Part shown: positions 24,546 to 34,057 of the stretch, in pieces
How positions within the stretch are numbered: position 1 is the stretch's first letter
Layout: every line of letters starts with the position of its first letter
Source: Exiguobacterium sp. s124
Lineage (GTDB): Bacteria > Bacillota > Bacilli > Exiguobacteriales > Exiguobacteriaceae
DNA: 64,000 nucleotides
Direction: 5' to 3'
Assembly (NCBI RefSeq): GCF_018617485.1
Contig: NZ_JACSKH010000002.1
Location: 62,001 to 126,000 of the forward strand
Notes under the pieces: model-generated
Seen by the model: only the letters and a program-made list of their open reading frames with translations
What the model was told of the DNA's origin: nothing
Databases searched by the model: none
Made by a program: the position numbers and the translations under genes

Positions 24546-25370
24546 ATGGAGGCGATACGACTGTTACAGGACGCAATCCGATTTCAGGAGGCCATCCGCG
24601 ACACACCGTTTGGAAAGGAATTGATTCCGGAGGCGTCGCCTGTTCTTTGGTACGGGCGGCCAGGTCCGAATCAATGGCTGACCATCGGGACGAATCCGTC
24701 ACGCGGCGAGTTTCTCCATCGAGACGGGACACCGAGAACGGGGAAACACCAAAAGTTCTATTGGCGGGAGACGCTCTCGTTGGAAGATTACCTCGGGAAT
24801 GAAGAGGCGCTGCGACAAACGATTGAATGGGCATCAGCCTATTTCGAATCGGGTCGCGCGACGACAAGCTGGTTCGGAAAACAAGGTGGCGCCAAACTCG
24901 AGGCACTGTTAAATGGGATGGGACGGTCGTTTTATGACGATTCGAACTCTGTCATTCACGTCGATTTTTTCAAGTTCGCCACGTATGAACAGATGGGGAA
25001 GATGAAGACCGGGCGGGACTGGATGGAGCATCCGACCTCGATTGAGTTATTGGAACGCACGATTACATATATTAAACCGACCCGATTGATTGTACTCGGA
25101 CGGGATAACTGTCGTGCCTTCACTGGCTTCTCTACAACAGGACAACTCACGACATACCCTGCCATCACCTATGAAATTGGGTACCATGCCTCAGGTATCC
25201 CGATGATCGGACTTCATATGAAACCATCTGAAGTATTCGTCGGGCTCGGGAGTGGCCGTGATTCAAACGGACTACATTACGGGTCATATGCCAAGCGCGA
25301 GCATCTGTTACGAATCGGGCAAGCGATTGAAGCGATTATGGACGAGTGGCTGGCGGATGGACGCGCGTGA
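24546..25370 (+). CDS. uncharacterised protein, possibly a distant uracil-DNA-glycosylase-fold member
   Basis: The 274-residue product starts at 24546 behind GAGAGGAGGG. I do not recognise a named family. It has [13 protein letters not shown] near residue 42, which resembles the G-x-NPS first motif of some glycosylase-fold proteins, then VDFFKFAT near 142 and LIVLGRDNC near 182. There is no HPS-type second loop, so the link is weak. It overlaps the convergent C39-like peptidase gene by 35 bases. Hydrolase or nucleic-acid-binding roles are both possible. Confidence 0.5.
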   Translation: MEAIRLLQDAIRFQEAIRDTPFGKELIPEASPVLWYGRPGPNQWLTIGTNPSRGEFLHRDGTPRTGKHQKFYWRETLSLEDYLGNEEALRQTIEWASAYFESGRATTSWFGKQGGAKLEALLNGMGRSFYDDSNSVIHVDFFKFATYEQMGKMKTGRDWMEHPTSIELLERTITYIKPTRLIVLGRDNCRAFTGFSTTGQLTTYPAITYEIGYHASGIPMIGLHMKPSEVFVGLGSGRDSNGLHYGSYAKREHLLRIGQAIEAIMDEWLADGRA

Positions 25371-25986
25371 TGCTTCCCCAGAAATTGAATTCGTTGAAGT
25401 CGATATAGCGCACGTCTTTTGAACGATTATCGAGCACGGCCAACAAGACGACGTCGGGAAATCCCCGTTTTTCAAACTGCAAATAGCCGATTCCCGTGAC
25501 GGAATGATTTTTATAGAAGCCGTTCGCCATGTTCAATACAAACGGGCGACCTGCTTTCAGCTCACGCTCGAACGTCGACCATTTCCATAGATAGCGGGAA
25601 CTGCCTCGACCAACGTATCCGTATCGCTTCCACAGTTTCGTGATGATGGTGGCGATTTGAGTCGGAGGTGTCCCTTTCTCGTCTTTGAAATGATGCATGA
25701 AGGCAATCTCGCGCACATCCTCTTGAATCTGCGTCACGTCATCCGGAATATTCGTATAACCATGGTCTCGATAGAAACGGAAGATGGCGGTGATGGACGT
25801 CAACGTACAATTGTTCTTTCCGTTCTCGAACTGTCGTTGGAGCAAGACGGGCACGCCTTCAATCTGTACAGAGCGCGCTAATGTCCAGCGTCCGTGATAA
25901 CGATCGTTCACGTAAAGTTCTGGGTCGATGATGCCGGCATAGCCGTTGTTCGCGACCTCTAGTTGTCCTGCGAATTGGTGCTCCAT
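25336..25986 (-). CDS. C39-like cysteine peptidase family protein
   Basis: The 216-residue protein has the C39-2 family triad layout: the nucleophile Cys in KNNCTLTSITAIFRFYR near 60, His in NHSVTGIGY near 162 and an Asp/Asn in VLDNRSKD near 184. There is no signal peptide or membrane anchor, unusual for secreted C39 peptidases, so it acts in the cytosol or lacks standard export. Its last 35 bases overlap the neighbouring gene on the other strand. The ribosome site is AAGGAGGTGG. Substrate unknown. Confidence 0.65.
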   Translation of the reverse strand: MEHQFAGQLEVANNGYAGIIDPELYVNDRYHGRWTLARSVQIEGVPVLLQRQFENGKNNCTLTSITAIFRFYRDHGYTNIPDDVTQIQEDVREIAFMHHFKDEKGTPPTQIATIITKLWKRYGYVGRGSSRYLWKWSTFERELKAGRPFVLNMANGFYKNHSVTGIGYLQFEKRGFPDVVLLAVLDNRSKDVRYIDFNEFNFWGSITRVHPPATRP

Positions 25987-26021
25987 CTAGGTCCACCTCC
26001 TTTTCTTTTAGTATACAAAGA

Positions 26022-26051
26022 ACGCCCCATCTCATAAAAGAGAAAGGGCGT
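26022..26051 (-). terminator. possible terminator after the YjiH-type gene
   Basis: ACGCCC and GGGCGT flank a partly pairing interior (CTC/GAG); T residues follow weakly on the minus strand. A moderate match. Confidence 0.4.
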
Positions 26052-26059
26052 CGTTTTCG

Positions 26060-27433
26060 TTAAAAGACCAGATGTGCGATTCCGACGATAATCGGAAGCG
26101 TGATGAATGTACGTAACAAGAAAATCAAGACGAGATCGAGGAATGAGATTGGCAGTTTTGAACCGAGCAACAAGCCCCCGACTTCTGACATATAGATGAG
26201 CTGGGTAACCGATAATGTAGCGATAACGAAACGCGTCAACTCGCTCTCGATGCCGCTACCGAGTACAGCTGGCAAGAACATATCGGCGAAACCGACGACC
26301 ATCGTCTGAGCAGCTTCTGATGCCTCAGGTACTTGCAGGAGCATCAGAATCGGTTCGAACGGCTTTCCGATGATGGTGAAGAACGGCGTGTATTCTGCGA
26401 TGACGACCGCAATCGTTCCGACCGCCATGACGACAGGAAGGACACCGATCCACATATCAAGGACGTTCTTGAAGCCGTCTTTCAGTGTTTCTAGGAAGCT
26501 CTTACTCGAACTTGATTTTTGTAGCGCTTGCGTCAATGCCCACTTGCTGAGTGACACGTTCGCCGGCACCTCTTCTTCCGGTTTAAGTTCTGTCTTCTCA
26601 TAAGCCGTGTCTGCCTTTTTAGATAATGGATAAATCCGTGGCATGATGAGTGCTGCAACTAGTCCTGATAAAACGATTGCCCCGTAGTACGGTAAGAAGT
26701 ATTGATCGAGCTCGACATACTGTAAGACGACGATGGTGAAGGTGATCGAGACGACGGAGAAGGTCGTCGCGATGATTGACGCTTCCCGTTTCGTGTAATA
26801 GCCTTCCTCATACTGTTTTGTCGTCAGTAGGATCCCGATCGTCGCATCTCCGACCCATGAAGCGAGCGAGTCGAGCGAGGCGCGCCCCGGCAAGCGGAAG
26901 AGCGGGCGCATGATTTTCATCAAAAATGTCCCGACGAACTCGAGAAGTCCGAAGTTCAGCAATAAAGGTAATAACATACCGGCAAAGAAGAACGTCGCGA
27001 ACAAGATTGGAATCAAATCAAAGAGGAGCAAACCACCCGTAAATTCCGAGGTGATCATCTCTGGTCCGAGAGTGAGTAGCGTCATGACGCCGGCGATAAA
27101 ACCGATGATACGCATGATAAACCAAAACGGTGTCACGCTAAAGAGTGCGTTGATGGACGGTCGTTCGACCATAAAAGCAGGACGTGCCGTAAACAATAAC
27201 AAAGATCCAGCGATTGAAATCCCCATCATGATGACGGCAAGTGTCGGAACGAACTCGCCAATCCATTCAATCAATAGATTGGATAAGAAGGCGACTGGAA
27301 TCGTAAAGCCTTCCTCTGATGAGATTGGGACGATGAAAAACATAATCCCGATGAGCGATGGGACCAAAAACTTAAAAAAGTCCCAACTCGAAAAAGAAGA
27401 TTTCTTTTTGTCTGGTGTTGATGAACCATTCAT
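26060..27433 (-). CDS. YjiH family membrane protein with nucleoside-recognition (GATE) domains
   Basis: The 457-residue polytopic protein has about ten hydrophobic segments and two regions with the Gate-domain look, including SWVGDATIGILLTTKQYEEGYYTKREA split near residues 190-220 and MVVGFADMFLPAVLGSGIESE near 385. YjiH proteins are thought to be transporters or gates, but no substrate is established. The first 30 residues are polar and serine-rich. It is a single gene; the upstream intergenic region has no recognised operator. Confidence 0.75.
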   Translation of the reverse strand: MNGSSTPDKKKSSFSSWDFFKFLVPSLIGIMFFIVPISSEEGFTIPVAFLSNLLIEWIGEFVPTLAVIMMGISIAGSLLLFTARPAFMVERPSINALFSVTPFWFIMRIIGFIAGVMTLLTLGPEMITSEFTGGLLLFDLIPILFATFFFAGMLLPLLLNFGLLEFVGTFLMKIMRPLFRLPGRASLDSLASWVGDATIGILLTTKQYEEGYYTKREASIIATTFSVVSITFTIVVLQYVELDQYFLPYYGAIVLSGLVAALIMPRIYPLSKKADTAYEKTELKPEEEVPANVSLSKWALTQALQKSSSSKSFLETLKDGFKNVLDMWIGVLPVVMAVGTIAVVIAEYTPFFTIIGKPFEPILMLLQVPEASEAAQTMVVGFADMFLPAVLGSGIESELTRFVIATLSVTQLIYMSEVGGLLLGSKLPISFLDLVLIFLLRTFITLPIIVGIAHLVF

Positions 27434-27693
27434 GATGCATTCCCCATTTCCCCGAAGTGTTTGTGCTGTCTATGTATCCCCATTACACATCCAGCCCATA
27501 TTAAAACGTATTTCTTTATCAGTATAAAAAATATGACCAGGTGCTATCAACATAATGCGTAAATTTTCAGAAAAATAGTTGTAGTACACTAGGCAAATCA
27601 TTCGTATTCCATAGAGGCATTTAGTATGATGACGGCGAGTCCAACAAATTCAAGATATTTAGAAACTTCATTATAGAGATAGGAGAATACATC

Positions 27694-28686
27694 ATGAGAT
27701 TGAGTGTGTTAGATCAGGCACCGGTCACGTCCGGTCATACAGGCGAGCATGCGCTAGAGAGTGCGGTCGAGCTCGCGCAAGTCGCAGAAGAGTTAGGATA
27801 TTACCGCATGTGGATGACCGAGCACCATGGTGGCATGTCGTTCGCGAGTTCGGCTCCAGAAGTCATCGCGGCCTATCTAGCAGCGAAGACGAGCAAGATT
27901 CGTCTCGGTTCCGGTGGCATCATGATGATGCACTATTCGCCACTGAAGATGGCGGAAGTATTCAAGACGCTCAGTGCCCTTGCACCAGGACGCATCGATT
28001 TCGGTGTCGGACGTGCGCCAGGTGGTGACGCGAATGCCATCTATGCGATGTCACAAGGTCAAAAACCGATGATGGATGGACTTTATGAGAAGCTCGATAC
28101 AACGCTTCAGCTGATTAAAGACGAGACGCCAGAAGAACGGTGGTACAAAAATACACCGGCTGCACCGACAGGCGTCACGTTGCCGGAAGCGTGGTTACTC
28201 GGATCGAGCGGGAACAGTGCGGTTCAAGCCGGGCGCATGGGTCTCGGTTATTCGTTTGCGCAATTTTTCAATGGCGAACTGAGTGCCGACACGCTCGACA
28301 CGTATCGTCACCACTTTACACCGTCTGACTTTATGGAGAAGCCGGATATCAGTGTCACGTATTTAGTGACGACGGCAGAGACGGAAGAAGAGGCGGAATA
28401 TTTGGCTCGACCATCTGACTTGTCGCGTCTCTTCTTGATGCGAGGACAGTTGAGACAGCTGTTGAGTCCGGAAGCGGCGCATGAGTATCCGCTCACAGAA
28501 GTCGACAAGATTCATATCGCCAACAATCGGGCCATTCACCTTGTGGGGACGCCGAAACAAATCGCGGAACAGTTACGCGATGAGTCGGAGCGATATGGCT
28601 TCGATGAGGCGATGATTTGTAGCATTCAGCATAAACAAGAGGATCGTTTGAACGTTTATCGCCTGTTGGCGAACGAATTGCTTTGA
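27694..28686 (+). CDS. LLM class flavin-dependent oxidoreductase (MsnO8/luciferase-like)
   Basis: The 330-residue protein has the luciferase-like fold: LSVLDQAPV start, YRMWMTEHHGG near 40, IRLGSGGIMMMHYSPLKMAE, RIDFGVGRAPGG and a C-terminal GTPKQIAEQL. It uses reduced FMN and oxygen to oxidise an unidentified substrate. No partner flavin reductase is adjacent. It starts behind AGATAGGAG and ends at a terminator. The MsnO8 subgroup is a sequence-based class only. Confidence 0.88.
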   Translation: MRLSVLDQAPVTSGHTGEHALESAVELAQVAEELGYYRMWMTEHHGGMSFASSAPEVIAAYLAAKTSKIRLGSGGIMMMHYSPLKMAEVFKTLSALAPGRIDFGVGRAPGGDANAIYAMSQGQKPMMDGLYEKLDTTLQLIKDETPEERWYKNTPAAPTGVTLPEAWLLGSSGNSAVQAGRMGLGYSFAQFFNGELSADTLDTYRHHFTPSDFMEKPDISVTYLVTTAETEEEAEYLARPSDLSRLFLMRGQLRQLLSPEAAHEYPLTEVDKIHIANNRAIHLVGTPKQIAEQLRDESERYGFDEAMICSIQHKQEDRLNVYRLLANELL

Positions 28687-28693
28687 TTCGATG

Positions 28694-28723
28694 AACACCT
28701 TCTCGGAATTGAGGAGGTGTTTT
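28694..28723 (+). terminator. terminator of the luciferase-like monooxygenase gene
   Basis: AACACCTTCTC pairs with GAGGAGGTGTT (two wobble positions) around a 6-base loop, with T residues after it. Confidence 0.65.
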
Positions 28724-28825
28724 GTATTGGAACGAAAAACGTTTTCCCCTTTTTTCAAAGGTTTTCTCCATAGAAGCAGCGAAACCAACTACACTATAAG
28801 AAAAAGGATCAGGTGGAGGTATACG

Positions 28826-31800
28826 ATGAAACGGATGAAAGGGGATCCGCATTATTTATTCGAACTGTTCACACGTTTATATCGGATGGTATTCCTCATG
28901 GAAGTGACAGATGTGGGATATCGATATGTGCAAGTGAGTGAACAGGGCAAACTGGCCTCCTCACTTCCGAATGATGTGGAAGGTCGTTATTTACATGAGA
29001 TGTACCGCTCAGAAGTAGCCAATGAATTAATCGAACATTATGACGCGGTCGTCGAGACGGGGGACCCGGTCTATTTCATGTCAAAAATGAACATCGACTC
29101 CAATACAGCCCGGTTCGCTTCCTCCATGCTCGTACCAATCGAAGATGAATCGGGTGTCGTACGCTATGTGCTCAGTTTGACGACGGATTTATCAGAAGAA
29201 GCGGAGATCAAATTGTTACGAAGCATCGAGCATATGGACTATTTGACGGGTATGCCGAATTTGATGAAAGTCAAATTGGATCTCGATCAATTGTTCGAGC
29301 AACAGAGCACGGAAGAGACAAGTGTGATGCGTCTACACATCAATCGTTTCAAGATGATGATGTCTCTCCAAGGGGTGGAACGATCGAACGAATTGATAAA
29401 AGACATCACGCGTCAACTGGCGAATACGCTTCCTAAAGGCTCCATCATTGGTCGGGTGGATGGGGAAGATTTTGTAGCAGTCTTGCCACATGTTCCAATC
29501 AAGATGGCTTATATGTATGCCGAACATCTACTCGATGTGATTGCGGGCCATTCTTACCGAGTGGCTGATGCGGAATTTCCGTTATCGAGTTGTATCGGTA
29601 TCGGTTCGGGAACGTCTGACGCTGATCGCGTGATCATGAACGCTTCGACCGCTTTACTCGAGGCGCGTCAGACCGGTAATCAAACGATTCGTTTGTATGA
29701 GCACGATGAGTATGTGCAGCGTTACATCGATGAGATCATGATTGAGACGGAACTGGTGAAGGCGATCAAACAAGATGAACTATATATGGTGTATCAACCA
29801 AAAGTGTCGATGGACGGATCGATTCATTTTGAGGCGCTCATTCGTTGGAATAGTCCTGTACTCGGATTCGTTTCACCTGAAACGTTTATTCGCGTGGCGG
29901 AACAGTCACTCCTCATTGAGGACGTGACACAGTTTGTGATGAATCGAGTGTGCCAGGATGTATCAACTCATCCCGAACAGTTTGAAGGGCGTCGTGTCGC
30001 TGTGAATGTGTCTCCGAACTTGTTTCATGAGCATCATATGAATGAGTTAGTGACAATCGTTGCGTCTTACGACTTACAACCGGAGCAATTCGAATTTGAA
30101 GTGACGGAACACACGCTCATGCATGAACCGGTCGCTGCCATTAAAACGGTCGAATCGTTGAAGCAACAAGGATTCCGATTGGTGATTGATGATTTTGGGG
30201 TGAGTTATTCTTCTTTAAATTACTTGAAGCTATTCGAAATCGACGGGATTAAGATTGACCGGTCATTTGTTGCGCAACTCGACCAGGAAAATGGACTGAA
30301 AGAGTATGAAATCGTCAAACTGATTGTGTCACTCGCCAAAAAGTTAGACCTCGAAGTGACAGCTGAAGGTGTTGAGACGGAAGAACAGTATCGGATTTTG
30401 CGTCAACTCGGTTGTGATGAGATTCAAGGCTATTTCTTTAGCCGTCCGATGGCGCTCGAAGACCTAGGTGAGGCGCTTGAAATTTTATATTCTCACCAAA
30501 CGGTCTTATCGAAAATTGAGCAACCGTCACACTTACTGCATCCTGCACTCGACGAACGGGAAATGAAACGGCTAAAGGCCATCTTACGATTGGAGATTTT
30601 GAACACGCCCCAAGAAGAACGGTTTGATCGAATTTCTCGTTTGGTCGCCCAAATGTTGCAGATGCCGGTCTCCTTCATTTCCATCATGACAACGGACCAA
30701 CAGTGGTTCAAATCTTGTGTCGGCATCGAACTCGGGTCTTCTCATCTCAAGCGGGAGTGGACGTTATGTAATCGGGTCGTCACATCGGAACGTTCGATGG
30801 TGATCGAGGATGTGGCTGCTGAAGAATTTGAGAGTGACAGTCCATGGCTCGAACAAGTCGGATTCTATGCCGGGGTGCCGCTCCGGACAAAGCAAGGTCA
30901 TGTCATCGGTACACTTTGCGTGGTCGATACTCAGGCGAGAACGTTCACGGAAGAAAACCTACATGCACTCGAGTCATTCACGCACTGGGTCATGACAGAG
31001 ATTGAGCATACAGAAGTGTCACGGCGACAAATCAAACGCCAACAAGTCGTGGAGTCATTATATGAAGCGACCGCACTTCGAATGCCGTTCCAAGACCAAC
31101 TGGCACGTGTCCAAGAAATCTTATTAGAATGGGTCGGCTATTCGCATGCGGTGATTTTCTCGATCGAATCCTCGCATCGTCTCTTAGTGGAGAATGGGGT
31201 GTCACGTCTGACATGGGGGGAAGAAGAACTTCGTTCGCTCCATCAACTGACAACTGTCGGTTCACAAACCCTTCAAGAGGGTGAATTGATTGTAGATGGC
31301 ATCGAATTCACAACGCTCGTCAGTTTTCCACTGACACATAAACATCAAGTGTTCGGGTGGATTGTCTTATTGGCGGAGCAAGGGAATTTAAACGATCAAC
31401 TCGACGAAGAAACTCTTCAAGAATTGACGGACACGATTCGGTTACTCGCGAGGTGGCTAGAGAACGGAATTCGAAAAGAACGGAAACAGCGTGAGATGAT
31501 TCAGATTGCAACACAAGACCAACTGACGAAATTGTGCAATCGTTATACACTCATGACCGATTTATATAAACAGATGCAGCGCTCAAAAGTATTCGCTTTG
31601 CTGTTCATCGACGTAGATGATTTCAAGCGGATCAATGATCAATTTGGCTATCTCATTGGGGATGAAATGTTAATCGAAATCGCGCAACGGTTAAATGAAT
31701 TCGTTGAAACGTTCGGAGGTCAGGTGTATCGATTTTCAGCTGATGAATTCGTTGTCGTGCAAGAGGAGAGTCCGATCGGGTTAAACGAGATAAATGACAC

Positions 31801-31996
31801 TATTTCCCGGGGAATAGTCGCTTCAAATGGTGAGGAAGTTCGTCTCACCGTGAGTGTGGGCGTGGCTACGGTACAACCTGCATCCACCATCGACTCGATC
31901 CTCCAACAAGCCGATGCGGCTATGTACATTGCGAAGAACAATGGCGGAGACCAGTGGTTTCAATACGATGGATATTTAGATGATGAGGAGTTTTGA
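28826..31996 (+). CDS. large c-di-GMP protein: PAS, degenerate GGDEF, EAL, two GAF, degenerate GGDEF
   Basis: The start at 28826 follows GGTGGAGG. The 1056-residue protein reads, in order: PAS-like (20-125); GGDEF fold with DGEDF instead of GGDEF (near 211); EAL domain with FEALIRW (near 335), NVSPNLF, VIDDFGVSYSSLNYL (near 454) and AEGVET; a GAF domain (595-735); a second weaker GAF-like segment (745-890); and a C-terminal GGDEF fold with SADEF (near 971). The EAL motifs look competent, so a c-di-GMP phosphodiesterase is expected; both cyclase motifs have lost key glycines and may act as sensors. No membrane segment is visible. Its stop is 2 bases from the next gene. Confidence 0.9.
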   Translation: MKRMKGDPHYLFELFTRLYRMVFLMEVTDVGYRYVQVSEQGKLASSLPNDVEGRYLHEMYRSEVANELIEHYDAVVETGDPVYFMSKMNIDSNTARFASSMLVPIEDESGVVRYVLSLTTDLSEEAEIKLLRSIEHMDYLTGMPNLMKVKLDLDQLFEQQSTEETSVMRLHINRFKMMMSLQGVERSNELIKDITRQLANTLPKGSIIGRVDGEDFVAVLPHVPIKMAYMYAEHLLDVIAGHSYRVADAEFPLSSCIGIGSGTSDADRVIMNASTALLEARQTGNQTIRLYEHDEYVQRYIDEIMIETELVKAIKQDELYMVYQPKVSMDGSIHFEALIRWNSPVLGFVSPETFIRVAEQSLLIEDVTQFVMNRVCQDVSTHPEQFEGRRVAVNVSPNLFHEHHMNELVTIVASYDLQPEQFEFEVTEHTLMHEPVAAIKTVESLKQQGFRLVIDDFGVSYSSLNYLKLFEIDGIKIDRSFVAQLDQENGLKEYEIVKLIVSLAKKLDLEVTAEGVETEEQYRILRQLGCDEIQGYFFSRPMALEDLGEALEILYSHQTVLSKIEQPSHLLHPALDEREMKRLKAILRLEILNTPQEERFDRISRLVAQMLQMPVSFISIMTTDQQWFKSCVGIELGSSHLKREWTLCNRVVTSERSMVIEDVAAEEFESDSPWLEQVGFYAGVPLRTKQGHVIGTLCVVDTQARTFTEENLHALESFTHWVMTEIEHTEVSRRQIKRQQVVESLYEATALRMPFQDQLARVQEILLEWVGYSHAVIFSIESSHRLLVENGVSRLTWGEEELRSLHQLTTVGSQTLQEGELIVDGIEFTTLVSFPLTHKHQVFGWIVLLAEQGNLNDQLDEETLQELTDTIRLLARWLENGIRKERKQREMIQIATQDQLTKLCNRYTLMTDLYKQMQRSKVFALLFIDVDDFKRINDQFGYLIGDEMLIEIAQRLNEFVETFGGQVYRFSADEFVVVQEESPIGLNEINDTISRGIVASNGEEVRLTVSVGVATVQPASTIDSILQQADAAMYIAKNNGGDQWFQYDGYLDDEEF

Positions 31997-31998
31997 TC

Positions 31999-32754
31999 AT
32001 GGGGAGATTATGGTTGATCGAAGGGTTACCGGGAAGTGGAAAGTCCACATTTGCCGAAAAGTTATGCGCGATGATACAAGGTGCCTTTTATTCGGAAGTG
32101 GACGCCGCTCACCCTGTTGACGTGCATGATGTGTATTGGGTGAATGAACGACCTTCACACGGTACGATTCTCGAGGAAATCGAAGGTGGATGGCTCGTCC
32201 GTTATGAGGAAGGGGAGGAGCGCATCGGGACGGACGTCTATGAGTTGCCGTTCCCGCTCCATACTCGAATCATGTGCGAACGATGGCGTCGTTATGTGAA
32301 GCGTTTCGAGCAGGAAGAAGGAGACGTCGTCTTTGAATGCGCCTTGCTTCAAAACCCGTTTACAATCGGGATGGTCGCACAGGACGTTTCTTTAGAGGCG
32401 ATTGACGCGTACGTTCAAGCGATTGCATCTATTTTAAAACCTATTGAACCGACAGTTGTTTATTTAGAGTTGAACGACGTCGCACGCATATTTCCAATCA
32501 TTTATGACGAACGGCCGATTGCATGGCAACATGGATTCGTCGAATATTATACGACTGGGGTCTATGCGTTGAAACGTAACCTTGCCGATGTATCGGGAAC
32601 GGTTACGGTATTGGAAGAGAGGCAGCGACACGAGCTCGATTTACTTGATTGGCTACCACTTCGCCACATCCGGATCCAGAACGATGAGCGCTCTTCGTTT
32701 GAAGAATTAACAAAATTGATAGAAGAGGAGTCGAGTCGTTCATGCAAACCTTAA
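31999..32754 (+). CDS. P-loop NTPase/kinase-like protein of unknown substrate
   Basis: The start at 31999 follows GAGGAG and lies 2 bases after the phosphodiesterase gene. The 251-residue protein has Walker A GLPGSGKST (9-17), and a C-terminal region with no obvious Walker B beyond VVYLELNDV. It resembles AAA-like nucleotide kinases in which a soluble phosphate acceptor is unknown. It overlaps the next gene by 13 bases. A zeta-toxin-type relative cannot be ruled out, but no antitoxin is adjacent. Confidence 0.65.
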   Translation: MGRLWLIEGLPGSGKSTFAEKLCAMIQGAFYSEVDAAHPVDVHDVYWVNERPSHGTILEEIEGGWLVRYEEGEERIGTDVYELPFPLHTRIMCERWRRYVKRFEQEEGDVVFECALLQNPFTIGMVAQDVSLEAIDAYVQAIASILKPIEPTVVYLELNDVARIFPIIYDERPIAWQHGFVEYYTTGVYALKRNLADVSGTVTVLEERQRHELDLLDWLPLRHIRIQNDERSSFEELTKLIEEESSRSCKP

Positions 32755-33593
32755 TCAAACACTCGGAGCGCTTTTGGTATATGACGCCGGTCGCGCATAC
32801 AGACCGTCCGATTCTTGGTGCCGTTGTGGGTGACACACATACGTTGCTCATTGATGCAGGTAACTCGGTAGCGCACACATCGCTCTTTTTAGATGAACTT
32901 CAAAAGCAAGGTCTTCGAGCACCGTCGATGGTCGCATTGACACATTGGCATTGGGACCACATCTTCGGTTTACCTGCCCTAGAAGGGGTTGTCTCGATTG
33001 CGAGTGAGGCAACGAAGCATGAGATGAAAAAACTCATTCCGTACGCTTGGGATGACGCATCGTTGAATGAACGAGTTGCTGAAGGGATTGAAATCGAGTT
33101 TTGCGCGGAGGCAATCCGAGAAGAATACGGTGATTCGCGAGACATTCAAATCGTTTTGCCGACACTGACATTTCAGGAATCGCTGACGCTCGACCTCGGT
33201 GGGGTTCACGTCGTATTGAAGTATGTCGGTGGTGACCATTCGAAAGATTCAATCGTCCTCTATCTCGTAGAAGAACGTGTTTTATTTTTAGGAGATGCGC
33301 TCTATGCGAACTTGTATGCTCCGACATGGCGGATGACGCCTGAAGCGACACTTCGATTGTTAGACATATTGGAAACATTCGATGCACAGTTCATCGTTTG
33401 GTCACACGGTGAGATGGTGAGTCATGAAGCGTTCGCCGAGGACTGTCTCGCCTTACGTCGAATCGCCACCATTTCAAAGGATTTCCCAGGAAATAATGAA
33501 CGAATCAACCATGTCTATGCCGAACTCATCAATCGTGAGATAAACGAGGAAGAGCAGGAATTGATTACATTTTTTGTGAATGGGACGGTGTGA
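32742..33593 (+). CDS. metallo-beta-lactamase fold hydrolase
   Basis: The 283-residue protein has the metal motif THWHWDH (67-73), an Asp-rich strand LLIDAGNS and further ligands in GGDHSKDSI, LGDALY near 182 and WSHGEM. It is in the hydrolase branch of the fold (glyoxalase II or lactonase-like) with no clue to substrate. It overlaps the kinase-like gene by 13 bases and is followed 5 bases later by the acetyltransferase gene, implying a functional link. The ribosome site is weak, so coupling is likely. Confidence 0.8.
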   Translation: MQTLIKHSERFWYMTPVAHTDRPILGAVVGDTHTLLIDAGNSVAHTSLFLDELQKQGLRAPSMVALTHWHWDHIFGLPALEGVVSIASEATKHEMKKLIPYAWDDASLNERVAEGIEIEFCAEAIREEYGDSRDIQIVLPTLTFQESLTLDLGGVHVVLKYVGGDHSKDSIVLYLVEERVLFLGDALYANLYAPTWRMTPEATLRLLDILETFDAQFIVWSHGEMVSHEAFAEDCLALRRIATISKDFPGNNERINHVYAELINREINEEEQELITFFVNGTV

Positions 33594-33598
33594 AATCC

Positions 33599-34030
33599 AT
33601 GCATACGATTGTTCGCATCCATGAAGAAGACGAGTCGTTTCAACAGTTTTTGACTGGGAAGTTGCGTGAATATAACAATGTACATTCGGTGCATCACCGT
33701 GAGATTCGCGAGGCGGTCGTACCGGTCGTTCAGTTGAAAATTGAGCAGGAAGGACACGTGATCGCCGGATTGTACGGGAGTGTATATTGGGGATGGTTCG
33801 ATTTAGATCGCTTATGGGTGGATTCGAACGTACAGGGACAGCGGCTAGGTAGTCGATTACTTGAAGAAGGGGAGACGATTGCGAGGTCACTCGGTGCCAA
33901 GCGTGTGAAATTAACGACGTTCTCGTTTCAGGCTAAATCATTTTATGAGCGCTTCGGCTATACGGTCGCAGGCGTGCTTCCTGATTACCCACCTGGATCA
34001 GACTACTATATGATGATGAAGGTACTGTAA
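33599..34030 (+). CDS. GNAT family N-acetyltransferase
   Basis: Two starts are possible (GTG 33590, ATG 33599); I use the ATG. The 143-residue protein has the GNAT acetyl-CoA site VQGQRLGSRLLEEGE near 80 and the C-terminal FYERFGYTVAG with the typical Tyr. It acetylates an unknown amine or protein. As the last gene of a four-gene run (28826-34030) it shares its terminator with guaC. The acyl acceptor cannot be told. Confidence 0.85.
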   Translation: MHTIVRIHEEDESFQQFLTGKLREYNNVHSVHHREIREAVVPVVQLKIEQEGHVIAGLYGSVYWGWFDLDRLWVDSNVQGQRLGSRLLEEGETIARSLGAKRVKLTTFSFQAKSFYERFGYTVAGVLPDYPPGSDYYMMMKVL

Positions 34031-34057
34031 AAGGCGACACGATGGTCGCCTTTTTTT
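34030..34057. terminator. bidirectional terminator between the GNAT gene and guaC
   Basis: AAAGGCGAC and GTCGCCTTT form a stem with a 6-base loop, flanked by A and T runs. Confidence 0.85.

Noticed and set aside
24454-24906. N-terminal extension of rluF by about 150 residues
   Set aside because: The extension has no ribosome site, is rich in Arg, Pro and Ser, and overlaps the start of the gene at 24546; the ATG at 24453 has an AAAGGA site and begins the S4 domain.
31999-32754. Toxin of a toxin-antitoxin pair (zeta-like kinase)
   Set aside because: The Walker motif alone is not enough and no small antitoxin gene adjoins; an overlapping hydrolase gene follows instead.
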